Origin: Lineus longissimus
Lineage: Eukaryota; Nemertea; Pilidiophora; Heteronemertea; Lineidae
NCBI RefSeq assembly: GCF_910592395.1
Contig: NC_088310.1
Coordinates: forward strand, 20,281,501-20,345,500
Direction: 5' to 3'
Length of the DNA stretch: 64,000 nt
The notes below the pieces were generated by a model. That model was not told the DNA's origin and did no database searches. It saw only the letters and a program-made list of their open reading frames with translations. This document shows, one piece after another, positions 37,730 to 52,300 of the stretch; the stretch's first letter is position 1; each line of letters begins with the position of its first letter. Made by a program: the position numbers and the translations under genes.

Positions 37730-38292
37730 CTCATGACAAGGTCGATTACAAATTGTCACAACAATATCATCCTCATTTATATTAGATTAGGCTCACATGC
37801 TGGCAATTAAATTCATTGAATCATAAATGTCAGTGTGAGTGTCAATGCACAGCATGCAGTCAGCACCAGCCATCCCTTGACCCTCGCATGTCATGGTATG
37901 CACCGCACAGCCTAAAAAAGCGACAGCGACAGACAGGGCGAGTACGAGTGCAAGCCATTTTCTTGATTATTTTACAGACGATATTTATTACTTTACCTCC
38001 TTTCATTGCAGCAGATGTTATTAACAATACAATCTACGAATCCCTAATTTTAAACTGACAACAAATAGAGAAGAAAGGTCTCTGGAATCAAAGCGAAAAC
38101 AAGCAATGTTTAACAAGAAAATATTTTTTCCATAAAATGTGTCGCCATTTTGTTGCCAATACACTATCGCCCCATGAGCTTTACATAACGACGTCGGTCA
38201 TTGGTCAAAATCGCCATTTCTTATCCAATGAAATGTTGTCTTTTAAAAACTTGCACCAGTTGTTTTCAAGGTTCGTCGATAGATGTCAGATC
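37730..38292. promoter_or_regulatory. Shared SPATA7/MBIP intergenic region (candidate bidirectional promoter)
   Basis: The two start codons point away from each other, 563 bp apart. No TATA box is evident. YY1-like GCCATTTTG and CGCCATTT words lie near 38143 and 38210. The MBIP frame stays open up to an upstream ATG at 38137, so the real 5' UTRs are not certain. Confidence 0.55.
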
Positions 38293-41200
38293 ATGTCGGG
38301 ACAAAAAGTTAAAAATTCGGACATTGCTAGCGATATTTTGAAGATATTGTGGGATTTTTTTGACCAGGTAACGCCTGAGATAGCCCAATGATATCATTCT
38401 GTCCTACAAACAGCCTTATATCTGAAGAAAATCATACAGATTTCTATATACAGTAGATTTTCGCACGGGTTTATTGTTGGGATTTTCGTACTTGGCAACG
38501 TATGGTGCTGCCACCTACAGAGTGTCTTCGAAAACTGAGGTGGTTGTGACAGGTTGTGACAGTGTTTTCCAATTGGCCTGCTCTTCGAAAACTGAGGTGG
38601 TTGTGACAGTCACAGTGTTCTCCAATAATCCTTCTCTCGTTTAGTTTATAGCATACTTTAAACATAGCAAATGTTGGCACAATTTGAAATACTCCTCATG
38701 ACATTGCACGCATATTCATGCATATGTCATACTTCTGAAATTATGTCTTTTTAGGTGAAAATAGCTGATGGCCTGCCATCTTCTGAAGATGTCCAAATAC
38801 CAAATGGCATGAGTTCACAGGCACTGACTAGTTATGTGGAGAGAGTGGTGAAACAGCTGCAGGTATGAATTGGGACAATTAATTAGCTGCCTTCCCACGT
38901 TTAGTTTTTCTCTGAAAAAGCCTTCTTTGATAATTAATCCTACTTTCATTTTACAGGATGTTCTCAAGACCTTGAAGGAAAGCCAGTCAAGCCAAACTCC
39001 AAAGAGCCATTGTGCTGGAAGAGACCATGTTGAAGAAAAAACAGAGGTTGAACAAAAGAGGTTGATTGATCCAAGTTTGGTGCAGGTCAGAGCTGATAAG
39101 TCAGAGGTAAGATTTCTGTTGTAAGTACATGTAGTACTTAGATGTAGTCCTCCAAGACTGCACTCTGTTTGTTGTCCAGGGCAAAAATGTGGATCAGAGA
39201 CAACCTGAGCGGTCTTGATTAGATGATCAAAGAACCTCCAGGGAAGTATCAACTTGTATTCTAAAAGGGCTCATAGTCAAAGTGAACATTGTCTGTCAAA
39301 TATACCAAACCTGATATCCTGTCACCAAGGTCGTTCAGAAGATGAATTTGATTACTAGGCAGTATCTCAGAAAACCTTTTTTTTCTAGATTGAACGGCGG
39401 ATCACTGCATTTATTGAGAAAAAACAACAAGAGGTGGATGAAAACAACAAAAGGGACTTTTGTAGTGTCTTCTCCATTGATACTGGTGAGTAAGTTTTCC
39501 GCTCATGCCATCAATATTTTTTGGGTGGAAGTCTAGACTAAGTCTTGGATTCATTGATAAGAGGAAAAATCAGAACAACACGTTTTAATGTATTTCTTAA
39601 AACGAAGTGAAGTGATGAGGTTCTTTGGCTGCCATTTGTTTTGAAAGATTTGGATCAACTAACATTTTTATGCTTTTTACCAACTAGAAGTCTTCCAGCT
39701 CTTCATTTGGTAAGTCATGGTTGAGTTGCATCAAGAATTAACCAATCAGGGTGGAGATGAATTTGGCTCTCAAATGCCGGCAATCCTGTTATAGAGCACT
39801 GACATACTAATGGTATTTCCAACTCCGGCGGCACATGGTTTCAAAGACCAGGACTGCTCCCAGATTTGTACTCAGTTCCTTTTTCTCTCTGGATCATTAG
39901 GTCAATTGACCAAACCCCTACTCTCCAGTGCGTATCAGGTCCCTGAGGTAGGGCATCAGGTGTTTTATGACCCTCGGGAGTATATTTAGTGTCAAGTGGC
40001 ATTTTACAAATAACTGTGTGTCTCTTTTTTTAAATATCAAGAAATTGATCCTTAATCGATATTTAATATATGCCAGTAGGCGACAAAAGTCTCAAGATGC
40101 AAGTCAGAATATTTTCACTGAACAAGAGTCACTTTAACAGAAAAAATTGGAGCTGTTTTCAGTACAAAACAAAGACCACTCCGGCTTGTTGATTGTTTGG
40201 CTAATGACTGTATATATACTATTTTTTTACAATTTCCACAGTGGCATCCGCTATAATTCCATCGTCAAATAGTACCTTGGCACCAATTTAATATCATTGA
40301 ATAAGACATTAGTTCCTTTATAACTTTATAGCCATTGAACTTGAAAAAGTACCTTCAGAGCATGAGCACTATCAATCATCACAGCGATCCACGAAATTTT
40401 TATATGAGGTATTTAGATGTAATGTTGAACAAGAAGGACTTTAGAGACATGTGCTGAAACAGTCACTTCACACTTTGAAGTAGTAGAAAGTCAGACAAGG
40501 TGCAGCCATTTTGGTATCTCGGTCATTTCAATTTATTGATGAGAATGAAACGAGCAGATGTTCCAAATGAAAGTGCTAACATGTTGAAACCAGAAAAATA
40601 CTAAGAATGCACATGAGTAATTACTCCCAAAGGACAACTTGGCTATTGGATTTCGGTGGCCAGGAGGATAATTCCATTGCACGCCACCAGGTGCTGCCAC
40701 CTGTAGCAACACAAAAAAGCTGACCTCCATGATTTTGCTATTGTTGCAAGGCGGTTTTAGACATGGCTTACAAATATCATTTAAGCCTAAGGTTACATTG
40801 TTCTAGTGCACTGTTTATTGCAGTTTAGTGATTTTTCAATGATCCTGTGTGGAGAATTCAAGCTGGAAGCCATTTTGCTGTTCGAGTCTTACACTTATGC
40901 ATTTTATCTTTCAGAGCCAGAAAACAGTTGTGCCCGAACTGATGCAGTTTTTATGGCAGGTTCCGAGGGCAAAGGCCATGTGAAAGGTGAGAAAATTTAC
41001 AACTCTTAGGACTCATGCTTAAAATATTGTGTTTAAAGGTGAGGTCAACTAGTGTAGCTCTAATAATAAATATTTGGGCAAATTTAATTATGACATTAAC
41101 TGGAAAAAAAGCTCATAGAATACACTGTATTGTTTCTTCCAGTTTCTCGGGTGGTAAACTCATGGGGCCCACAGACCCGCATGAATTATGACCTCAGCCT

Positions 41201-42335
41201 ACAAGACCAGCCACCAAATCTTGGCACTGATCAGTCGTCTGCTACATTAACCAATGCCATTCATGACAGACTTCAAAACATGGAGAAACATCTCGGGATG
41301 AAAGTCAGACAAGGTAACTGTTTGCTGCTGGATTTTGATTTGAAAAAATTGAGCAAATGCTGTCAATCCCCCTTGTAGGTTTGGGTGAAAAAATTTCCAT
41401 CATTGTGACAGTTACCCTTGGTAAGATAGTCAGCCTTTCCGTAAACAGTAATGATTTCTTCAGAGGCACTGATGATCACCGTACAAACAAGCAATTTAAA
41501 TCTCCGCAACCTGCGATTATGCTATGTGTGACAAAAAGATCTCTTGTCTGGTATGTGAACCATCCTTTGATTACAATGTGCACTCCAGTTGATTTTATTA
41601 CTTTTTCTGCACATTGTACCATTATTTTTTCAGACAACATGAATAATATATCAACGGCTGAATTATTTCAAAGGATCAAGGAGCTGGAAGAAAGAATTTT
41701 GTATTTGGAGAGTCTGTCCCCAGAATATTTTAATTCAGTGAGTAGCTTTCAGTTGAATACTTCTAAAATACATCAAAAACATACAAGCGAGCTTGTTGTA
41801 CATATTTTTGATTACATCTAGCTCTGGCTAAGTCAATTCTTGCTCATGTCGTAGTCCTCTCTCCATAGATACCAGCTCCAAAGAAAGCCAAAAAGGATCC
41901 TTCGCCAGTGCCAAGCAGCCTCCACGATGGCACGACTCATATCTACAGGGTAGGTTGGAATTGTTCTGTAGTAATAGTTTGTGATGTATTGTTATTGGGT
42001 TGATTCACCGAAAGTGCAGGATAATGTCATGACAGTATAAGAAAACCTGTTGAGGACTTAGTGACTTACTATCGACTTTGGCGAAGTTGAAAGAGGGATT
42101 AACTCAGGTGGAGAATTATTGCCTAAGTCAGCTATTTACCATAAGAGACACCTGTGGTTAAAGTGCTTTACTCAATGTCCATCTCCTGGTGTATAGGAAG
42201 TTCAATGGAATAACTGCCTAGTCAAGCTTGTGACTCAGTTGATTTTCTATATTTCAGGGGTTATCGATGAGTGAGATAAATGAAAGGATCAGCAGTCTCC
42301 AGCAGAGTCTTCGACAGAAAGAGGGCTCTGATTGA
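38293..42335 (+). CDS. MBIP: MBIP homologue (MAP3K12-binding inhibitory protein 1; complete)
   Basis: Nine exons: 38293-38367, 38755-38862, 38957-39106, 39389-39485, 40915-40986, 41143-41313, 41634-41737, 41869-41949, 42258-42335. They give 936 nt, 311 residues, close to human MBIP (about 344). Diagnostic blocks recalled from the family are IERRITAFIEKKQQEVDENN, ENSCARTDAVF, HVKVSRVVNSWGPQTR, HDRLQNMEKHL, and the leucine-zipper-like LFQRIKELEERILYLESLSP followed by EYFNS. A basic PKKAKKDP tract (possible nuclear signal) and a last helix SEINERISSLQQSLRQKE follow. In vertebrates MBIP inhibits the kinase DLK and is a subunit of the ATAC histone acetyltransferase complex; the same role is inferred here. 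The start was chosen for its similarity in length to the family; an in-frame ATG at 38137 would add 52 residues. Confidence 0.93.
38525..38625. repeat. Tandem duplication in MBIP intron 1, period 57 bp
   Basis: TCTTCGAAAACTGAGGTGGT begins at 38525 and again at 38582, each followed by TGTGACAG and GTGTT(T/C)TCCAAT. Confidence 0.9.
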
Positions 42336-42628
42336 AATTTGGCTCTGCCTTCCAAAAGATTGATTTATCATCCTATGTAAAAAGCTGCCATTTCGTTATG
42401 TTTGAGCAGCTGAGGTGGCACTTGTGATAGTTACAGAGTGCCAGTGTAGAGTGCACAACACGCAGTTTGCAGAATGTTAGTGTAATTTTGCCAATTCATC
42501 CAATGAACTGTCCTCCAAGAACAACGCAAACATCATGTATCTACATTGTTAACCTGAACAACCCTTGTTTATGTACTCCTCCTTTAAGTGCAAGAAAGAA
42601 GTTCATTTAAAATCATAAACTTGAGTAT

Positions 42629-42634
42629 AATAAA
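42629..42634 (+). terminator. MBIP poly-A signal (AATAAA)
   Basis: Canonical hexamer about 290 nt after the MBIP stop codon, the first AATAAA on this strand after the stop. Confidence 0.65.
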
Positions 42635-42649
42635 AGTTAGTTACTTTAG

Positions 42650-45600
42650 TTACTTCATTATTCACCGGAAGGATGAACATACAAACCAATTCTCATATAC
42701 CCAAGGAAGAAAATAGAACAGATTTTCATCATTAATCTGCTAAGTTCTGCAGTTAAAAAACCACTTGTTTGACTTCCTTGTAAGGTACGTTGACCAGCGT
42801 CCTCGAATACCAGAGTCAGTCTATGAGTCTATATATGCTCCTCCCCTGGCACATGTTACTGAGCTCTGTCATTAGTGCCGAGTGTTGCGCTGAAGTTGGG
42901 GATGATTGACCAGCTGTCTAGTTAAAAATCTTTATGGAATTGCCAATATCATAACCCGCTAATTAGCGGATAGCGAATCTGTTCCTTAGTTTGGGCGCAA
43001 CCTTCGCGTTCTAACCATTGTTCGCATTTCCGAGATATTCGGAATGGCATACATTCTATCGGGTAAATCATCCGTCCATAATTCTCCTGCGTCCAGCCAT
43101 CATTTTCCTCAAGGAGAGGTAACCAGTTAGAAATCACCCGTCAACTAAACATTCCACAGGTGTTGGTATTGTTGTTTGCGAAGAGAATTCTGCAAGCTAA
43201 ACATTTAAGGTACATTGTATTTATTTATATTGTAAACAGTAAATTCCCCACATTTTCGTCGACGCAATATGTCCAAAATTTCATCATACCTCCAAGAGCC
43301 AAAAATTCCCAAATCGACGCAAAATGTTAAAACACTCGCTGACGCTTAATGTCCAAACTTTTTGACGCATAAAATATCCAGACTTTTCCCAGAACGCATA
43401 ATTTACATGATAGCAAAGTCCGTTCGTATGTACTAGTGACACAGGAAAATAGAAATACAGTTAGTACAGTGCGGCATCATGCATGCAAATTTGTTGAAAG
43501 TTGGTAGCCTATTGGCCGGTTGGGATTAACATTGGATACTCAAACGACGATATGAGTGGCATCGGTCTCCCATTTTTCGCCGGACGCTCGTCGGGAGAAA
43601 GAGTCCAGCGCTGGGTTCGGACATGTCGGATGTACTATTAGCTCGTTAAATAGAGAGGTAATAAATCATTGGGATATGTCCACCACCGCAGGTCAATGGT
43701 AATGAATTCAAGGATAATGATAAGGAGCTTGACATTAGTTAAAAGTACAGTGTTTGATATATCGGGTGGCCCAGAAAAAGGAGTATACACGATACAGAAA
43801 ACAAGATTTAGGGACCGTAATTCAGATTACAGTTTTCAACCATCACCCGCTTAATTATTTACCGCTATTTTCATATCTAAACTATATTTAAACCTCTCAT
43901 TGTCACTGAATTTGGCAAAAATTCTTATAAAGGCACAACAATTTTTTCCTGTTTTTATAATAATGTGTCCACTAACAGAGCTGAAGAGCAACGCAGCTTG
44001 GGGATGATGCGTAATGCCATTTTTTCATCGTAAATTCCATTGCTGTGTACCTGTGATGGGTGAAATGTATCCCGCGAAAAATCTTACCCATCGTCAGTTC
44101 AGAGATTAGCGGCTATAGAGAAGATGATGGCCTTGGATTTTCCCACCCCCCCCCCCCCCATTAAAAACGTATAATGCGCTAAAACGAGACGTCATGTGTG
44201 TCAAAACACGTGGAGATCAACATTGACAAGTCGGGCATATACATGTACATGTACTTGTGGCGAATGTCCGCAAGTCATGATATATGGCTGCGACGTGCAG
44301 CTGCCAAGACAGTTTTAATCGGAATTCTAAGTACATAACATGTGTCAATAAGTTTTCTTAGCTTTTTATGTTTTATTATTTCTTGCGGTGCCCAGGAATG
44401 TGAGTTCGTTTATGAAAAGACGCGTGAGTGTCTTATGGCCGACTTCTTAAAAAATAACCTATTCGACCTAATTTATTGTGAGCTTGCCAGGCCCGCGTCC
44501 CTGATTTATTAGAGTTTATATAATAAGCTTTTATTTCGGAAATAAAAATCCAAATGTTGAAATGAAATGAAATAGAAACTATATAATACAAGTGAGTGTT
44601 GACCAGCAAACATGTCGGATAAATGTTCAATGTAAATTCGAGTTGAATAACAACTTAATAAATTGCCCCGAATATCTATAGTTTGCTTGACCTGTTTTGA
44701 CAGTTGGGTCAAAGTTGTCTTTTCTTCTTTCGAATTCCCACATTTATAAGAGATATACGGGGTCATCTGTACTTTAAATATGGCATATTTACATATTATG
44801 ATTATGATCCATTACCAATGATTATCCGCAAAATGCATTTGTGAACCTGAAATTGTATGTGAACGTCCTGTCGCCCGGGACCATTAAGGAAACACGATCA
44901 TCAAGACGGCGAAATGGACTGTCTCGCCAAGACAGATTCGAGCCTTGGAATTCTAGGAGTTTTAGGCCGGTCAACATATTACGTGTGTTTGCCCTTGCCA
45001 ATCTAGCCTATCGACCCATATGAAAGCTGCCTCGTGGGGGTTCATGTTATCAAGATTTCCCTGGTTCGAGCGGGCTTTGTCTAAATATTGGGCAAGTCCT
45101 GAATTCTTTTAACTACAAGGTGCACGGGGGCAATGAACCTCAGTCGTTTTTGTTGATTGACTTTTGACTTATAAACGTTGGATTCTAAAAGTGCAACAGT
45201 GAACGCTATAGAATGTCATCAAACCTCTATACAATAGTGGTTTGAAATCTGACAGTGATCGGTTAATTTTCGAATACCCTGTCCCTTCGGTCACCCCCAA
45301 TTTACAATGCCCATATATTTTACCGGAATTCATGTCCTTTAGAATAAAAAAAAAGCTCTTGATTAAAAAAAATGCCATGACTATATGGTCAAAGCATATC
45401 GTGGCCCTGATTTGTGGTTTGGAATTGAACAAACTTCTATAACACATTAAAAGGGGACGTCTTGGTTTCAGGGGTTATGGTATCGCACTTCGAAGCTCTG
45501 TATAAACTGAAACCAGGGTATAAAGTGCAAATAATCGCAATTAATAGTAAATGGCTGCTTCATTAAGCTGTTTCTGAACTATTTCTGCATCGGCGTAAGG

Positions 45601-46300
45601 CCTTCCATTATATTGTAAGAAGTATAGGCGGTGCTTCATCGTTGACACCTTTTTTCACAGCAAGTACATTTGTACGCGAAGAACCACTTTTTTTCTCCAA
45701 ACTGCGTCTCACATCTCACGGCACTTCAACTAGGCCTAACAATTATTTGCGGAACCCGGAACTACTTTTCCCTGCGATCCGGGTTGTTTGTAATGCGTAA
45801 AATGGACCAGTGCAACGCTCAATCATGTTCGGAATTTGACTTACATGAAACTATACTCGACACTAAATTCATACTTACTCCAAGATGAAGTTGGAATGTG
45901 GGCCTATGCTATGTGCTAATTAAAATACCTTCTCTTCCGCGAGTAGCTTCATCAGCCAACAAGTAGTTTAAAAGTACAAAATGGAACCGCAAGATGGCAC
46001 GAAGACAACAGAATATTGGTTTGAGTTTGCGAAAGGCCTGCCTGTTAGTTTACCTATAATAATCAATAAACGACAGTAGGTCACATACCATAATCAATAA
46101 AAACTCGGGTAGGTGCACTCTTGAAACTATGATATATATACAGATCAAATTGCCTGTGACCGCTCATTCATCAAAAGAGGTGTTCGCGCGCACGAATTCA
46201 AAGCCTCATTGGTTGGGCGCGCTATTAGAAGACGCCGGAGGCATGCAGTCCTCAGATGAAGGAAAGGTGTGACGGACCACGGATGACATGCAACGAGAGA
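42650..46300. other. Intergenic region between MBIP and the P450 gene
   Basis: No gene was recognised. At 43255-43405 a degenerate short repeat built on GACGCATAATGTCCAAACTTT occurs about five times. A C homopolymer of 14 lies at 44146-44159. A TATA-like GATATATATAC at 46131-46141 is about 170 bp before the P450 start codon and could be its core promoter. Confidence 0.45.
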
Positions 46301-46307
46301 TACTGAC

Positions 46308-49300
46308 ATGATTTCGTTAGCAGATATGCTTCTTAATTACGGACTAGCTATGGTGTTCCTCGTGTTCATCTTGGCGACCGTTTCGATTTGTTCAATCATT
46401 TATTTGATATTTCTTCATATTATGCACAAGAGGTATGCCCACATTCCAAGTCCAAAAAGAGCAAGGTAGGATGTGCCCCCAAAACTTTTATTCTTTTATT
46501 TGAAAAGTAAACATAAAAGATAACATTTAAGGCGATCTGTTAATCTGTCCTTTAACTAGTCTTCGCCTGACGGGTGTTAATGAATTGAAGATGAGCAATA
46601 ATTGTGTATGAAACAGATAGAAACTAAACAAGAGTCAACTTCCGGCAGATAAGTATATGGCCATTTTATATAGTTGTGACTCTTAATTTTGCCTGGACTA
46701 TGCCAAAGAAACTTCGCCAGTCAGTATGAGATTTATGCGAACGAAACTTGACATAATGAGAAAAGGCAATTATTAACTAAAATTTATGACGGTTTGGAGA
46801 CGCGACATTCCAGGTCAGTCCTGTGATCAAAATATCTCAATTTGACGGTCAGATGAACAATTTTTGCATAAATCAAAAGGTTACAACAAATAAACATTTT
46901 TGAAAATCACTTGTGAAAGGGTGAAATTATCAAACTACATCAATGCAAATCTAAGAAGACCAATGCAGGGGTATATAGAAATAAAGGCTGTATTGGGAGG
47001 TTTTTTACACCGTAAAAAACTGAATGGTCACCAGGGAGATATTCATCATTCATCATATTTTCCCCGATTTTGACAGTAAAGATCCGCGTAAACGAGCGAT
47101 TTTTGTCGCGGCGACTTGCGACGGAGCCATGACAGTGTGACGATTGTTCACGGTTGGAATGTGGCCGTCATGTTGTCTGGCTCCGTCGCAGGTCGCAGCG
47201 ACTAAAATCGCTCGGCGATTGCTCGGCGCTCCAGGGTGTAATTCCACTAAGAGTGGAAAACCCTCGCAGTTACCCATGCACTTTCACAGGTTTTGTGGTC
47301 ATTTACAATGTCGAGCTATTGACTTGCATCAACAAAATTAATGCAACGCCTGTAAAAACCGCGTTTACATCATCAGATGTATAGAAAGACGTCTAGAATG
47401 CGAAAGCGGATAGAGTAATGATATTTTACGCAACGGCACGATAAACCAGGCGTACTATAGTTTGAAGTGCGTCTGAACCGCAACACGTGCAACGTTTTTT
47501 CCCCTCACCTGCAAGGTTTTTATTTTTTGGGCCAAGGAGTATATATAAAGTGTGATCGATAAATGCGGCCAACCATATGTGCATATTATTTTGAGTGCAG
47601 ACGGGGTAAAGCCGATTGAAAAAAAATATCCGATTCGCATTTATAACCCTGCGTGACCAAATACGATCAATGGACTCGACTTCCGGGAGGCAGCAGTCAT
47701 GGTCGCTTGTTCACTAAAGAGGGCGACTCTCTTCGACACCGTAGTTCCTCCGAGGTCTCTGGTTTCCTCCTACTCACATTACAATCGTCCAATGTTGTTT
47801 ACAGAGCTAATAATGTCCTGACGCTCAGCTCTCATATTTTCAGCATGACATTCGGCGGCATCGAATAAGTTTTTGTTTCATTAAAATTTTTAAGGGGAAA
47901 CAAAAAGTATTTTTAGCATGCATCTTTAATTCCCAATGAACCTTTTGTCAAAGTGTGTCTTTGGGCTTTCCTTAAATAAAACCTGTGATAAGACACCCAT
48001 CGCTGTATAAAATGTTAGTATATGAATATACGATTTTAAAAGTATTTAAAAGATTTGTCAAACCTGTCAGTAGGAAACGATAGTTTATTCATTGCCGTGT
48101 TTAATTTGGCGTCGTCACCAAATAAATAACGCAGGCATTCTCTTCTTGACAACCGAACCATTTTATTGCTGCCGTTTAACTATCAGTTAAGTTGGCCCTC
48201 AATACATCTCAAGCAGTATAATTTGTATGTTTAGAAAGATATGCTGTCGTTAAATAAATCTTCTTCAGACCGATGATGATATTATTGTTGCTTAAAGGAC
48301 ATAGCTTTCACTGTGTCTTGTGGGTTGAACTCTGGTCTTCGCAGTTTTGCCTTATCGCGCTATTTTTGAAAGTATGCGTAAGATTAGCATAAGGATGATT
48401 CAAATACTTGTTGACTCAAAATATATATACACACGAGTCAAACACACGATGAACCGTTTCCGAACACAGCATTTTTGGCGACAAAATACGAAAAGTACGT
48501 GTATACATGATGTTACATAGCGCGGCTAACGATGACCTACATGTAAGATGATTCACTGTTATAATACTAATACGTTTACTAAAAAAAGACCGTGGCTATG
48601 ACGTTGGCTTTTATCGGGGTCCAACTCATCAGATCAAAGTATGCTAAGGTCATCATAGCTGGAGAAATGTACTTTAGGGCTTCCTGGAATCAAGGCCATG
48701 GGTTTTTTCGCACAGCACCACCGGCACTTATCGCCAAAAAAACTCAGGGTCGATCAACAATACTGATTGCGGTCGATTTGCCACGAATTAAAAATCCAAT
48801 TTATTTTTTTACCCGGTTATTGTATTATACGAAGGTTAATTGAAAACTCATCTCGAATTGACCGTATTTTTTTGATCGCGTGCTGTTCGTTTCCTCACGA
48901 ACTTGGCAGAATGACATATATAAATATGCACGTTTCGTTTCTGAAATATACTTATAAATCCGCTCAAATTAGATTGGAATACACCCCATCTCACGGGACC
49001 ATCATTCCGCTTATACTGAAAGGGAATACTGGCGTAAACAATCAAATTAGCGCAGAGTGAAAAATTACACGATGTACTTTACATATCTTTCTTGATAGTT
49101 TTGTAAGTTTCTTTTTCCCCCACAGTTTTATCCTCGGTCACCTCCCATTAATCCTGACTGGTTACAAGAAAGGCAGCTACTTCGTTGAAATACTTCGTCA
49201 GTGGTAAGTTGGTCCTCCGTTTGTAGTCAAGCTGTTAAAAGACCATAAGTGTTATAGAATCTGTACGCTTTGTTCAATGTAACTCAGTGGTTGTATCGCA

Positions 49301-52300
49301 ACACTTCATCAAGGAATCGCACGTCATGGCAATACTTCATCCTGAGGCGATCTGGGGTTATGTTCGCTTCTTCGGGCTAGGGCAGGACCGGGAAAGGAAC
49401 ATTAACCTCTGATTCATCACAATGTATACTCCGTCGAAGACGACGACGAATGATGACAAACTCAAAGTGCAGTTGGTGATGGAGATTATGATGATGGAAA
49501 AATTGCCACATTCCATTGTTTCAAGTCTTGAATTACGAGCCCATAGAGTGAGTGAAGTTGTCACTTCTGAGCATGTAGCTCTGTAACAAACAAAAAAATC
49601 GTATTTATTTTCACAATCCTTGATCGTGTTTCAGGATTGAAGAAAATGGCGACACTATCGCCATTTTCATGCTCCATCGTGTGTTTGTGGTCACAGTTGA
49701 TCCTTACTCAGTCAGGGTAAGTAGAAAGAAAAAAACCCAGCCATGTTGCTTTGCTTTCGGTTTCACCAGTCTGGTTTCACACACTATATGTGGTGGTCGA
49801 CAAAATAAGTTATAAGCAAGTCTCACTATTGATAGTGATGACGCCATATGACGATGACAAGGATCCTTAAGCATCTTGACCGACCATAAACTTTTGGACA
49901 CTACCCGCCTCCGGATAGTACTTCTATAGAAGTTCCGAAAGTGCGTAAAGGGTTTATTATGATTCTCTAGGCCGAAGTGTTGCAAGAGTATGGGTAGTAA
50001 AAGGCCAATCATAGACGATTGGTTGTTTCCTTGACTCTCACGATGTCCCTCTCTCTCTTTGTCAGGACCTGATGGTGACTGGCGGACACCCTAAAGACCC
50101 GGACAGTTACAAGGTGGCATCGTACCTGTTTGGTGAGAGATTCCTTGGTAATGGCTTGGCAACAAGTACGGACTTCATCCACTGGGCTCACAGAAGGACA
50201 ATCATTGCCCCGGCTTTCCACAGAAGGTGAGAAGAATAGGGTGTTGGCTGCGCTTACGCACAAGTTCTGGAATCACAACCACCCTATTGCATGCCAATAA
50301 CCTTTTTTACTATGGCATTTTTACCGTGAGTTGGTCTGTATGAGGAGAGTATACCAAAACATCAGAATTATACATAATGTAAACATATTTCACCACATTG
50401 ATAGAGGGTTTGGCGTGGCTTATATGTGACCACCATGACGTAGTATTGTCAAAACAGCTCTATTTGTCAGTATTTTGGTGATGGTTTTGAAGGGAACTCA
50501 TTGAAAATTGATTGGAACGCTGCATGTCTTCCAGATTACTCCTGAATCACATCAACGATTTCAACCAGGGAGCGGATCGTCTGATGAGCAAACTTAGGTC
50601 AATGGCCAGTAAGGATAAACCAGTCAAGATGCTGCATCAGTTCAACAGGGCTGCTCTCGACATCATCGGCAAGGTACGCTTTAATAGAAAGGTTCGAAAT
50701 GCCAAGTACGTGCAATGCTACTAATCTGACGTCCGATCGTCGACTTGTCGCCCGAGCGAGATATTCGTCGGTTTTCACCCGCTGATTCGACTAACGCCTG
50801 ACATGTGAGCTAGTTCTCCGTGAAACTCACCGCTCTAGCTATGCTGTTTTATCTGAGTCGGGGAGTTTTGAGCGTTCGGGGATCCCTGCCTAACTCGTGA
50901 TGAACTCCCGGAAGGTTTTGGTCAAAACATTCTTGACAAATAAAAGCCGCTGCATATCAACCGCTTGTCATTCTTATTATCATAGGTTAAACAAACTTCA
51001 CTGATTAAGAAACGTGTCTGAGTGGATGTACTTTACGGAAATGTCGCACTGCACACTTTCGTTTAATATCAAACCTCAATAATAAAAGGACTTGTCTAGG
51101 TCAATATTATTCTTCAATCTTGGCAGCTGTCTTTCAAAAGTTCAGTTATGGTCGCTATCTGATTACATGAAAAATGGAAGGAATCCGTAAATTGCATCTG
51201 ACCTGCAAGGATTTTGAATTCCTCTTTTGGTGTGGTTGCACTGAAAGTAGGATTTGGCAACGTTAGCTGTCAAAGTGCGAAAAGATCTGCAGTGATCGCA
51301 CTTTTTTACTTAACATAAGTTTTTCTTCGACCTCCAAACGAATTGTACTTTTACGAGAAGAAATATTATATACGTCGAAATAAAAATAGCCCGGCACCTG
51401 TTAATGTAGTGGTGTTTACCGGTTTCCAAAACAAAGTCGATCTCACGAATTAGGTGGGTGGAATTCGAGATTAAAAGGTCATTGACGAATCAAGGTAATT
51501 GAAATGCACTTTAGCGGGCGCTTGTAATCGACTGGAAAACGCAAATTGTTGCTTATCGATATAGCAGTTTGCAATGAACACTATTCGTGATCAGTGACCT
51601 ATTTTTTTAAAAATTCATGAATGCACTGTTAGACTGCACGGATAAGCAATCTGGATTTCTCTGCAATGAGTTTTCTTTGTTATGCAAGTTTAAAAAAGTC
51701 TTGACATTATCGGAGTACTTTGTCCTTGAAATTGGAATTTTGAAGTCCCTGAATCACTGAAATTCAGTCAGTTATAAGCCGAGTCCATCATGCCGTGATA
51801 AATGGGCCAGGTCAGTGGCTTGTCAAAACAACTTGTCAAATGAGAAATATCGATGTTTTTTTAATTTGATTTTGATTTGTTTGTGAAACTTGACCCTCCG
51901 TACCGCTGATGACAAATTAATAAACATGATTAATGAATTTTACATTTTGTTTATCAATTAGTCAAGAGAACGACTTGTACTTTGTCTCCACTCAAATATA
52001 CTATAGCGGGAGGTCTATCACCAGCCCGATATGAATGCCCTGGAGGCCTGCCGCAACAGATACATGTAATTACCCATTCGCCAGATGGTCGGATAAAAAC
52101 CCTAGTTTTGTACAGCCTCTTGATATTGAAAGAAAACTATTCTTTGTTTTCTCCTCAGGTTGCGTTTGGTATGGACGTGGATTCGCTGCACAATGAGTGC
52201 AGTCCGTTCCCGAATGCCATCCATACTGCCATGGAGGGCTTCTCGGAGTACACCAAGAACCCACTTTCCGGGGTATGTAAAATATATACTGCTGATGTAC

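Noticed and set aside
44935-45070. GATTCGAGCC and GGTTCGAGC words considered as tRNA B-boxes
   Set aside because: No matching A-box or cloverleaf could be built around them.
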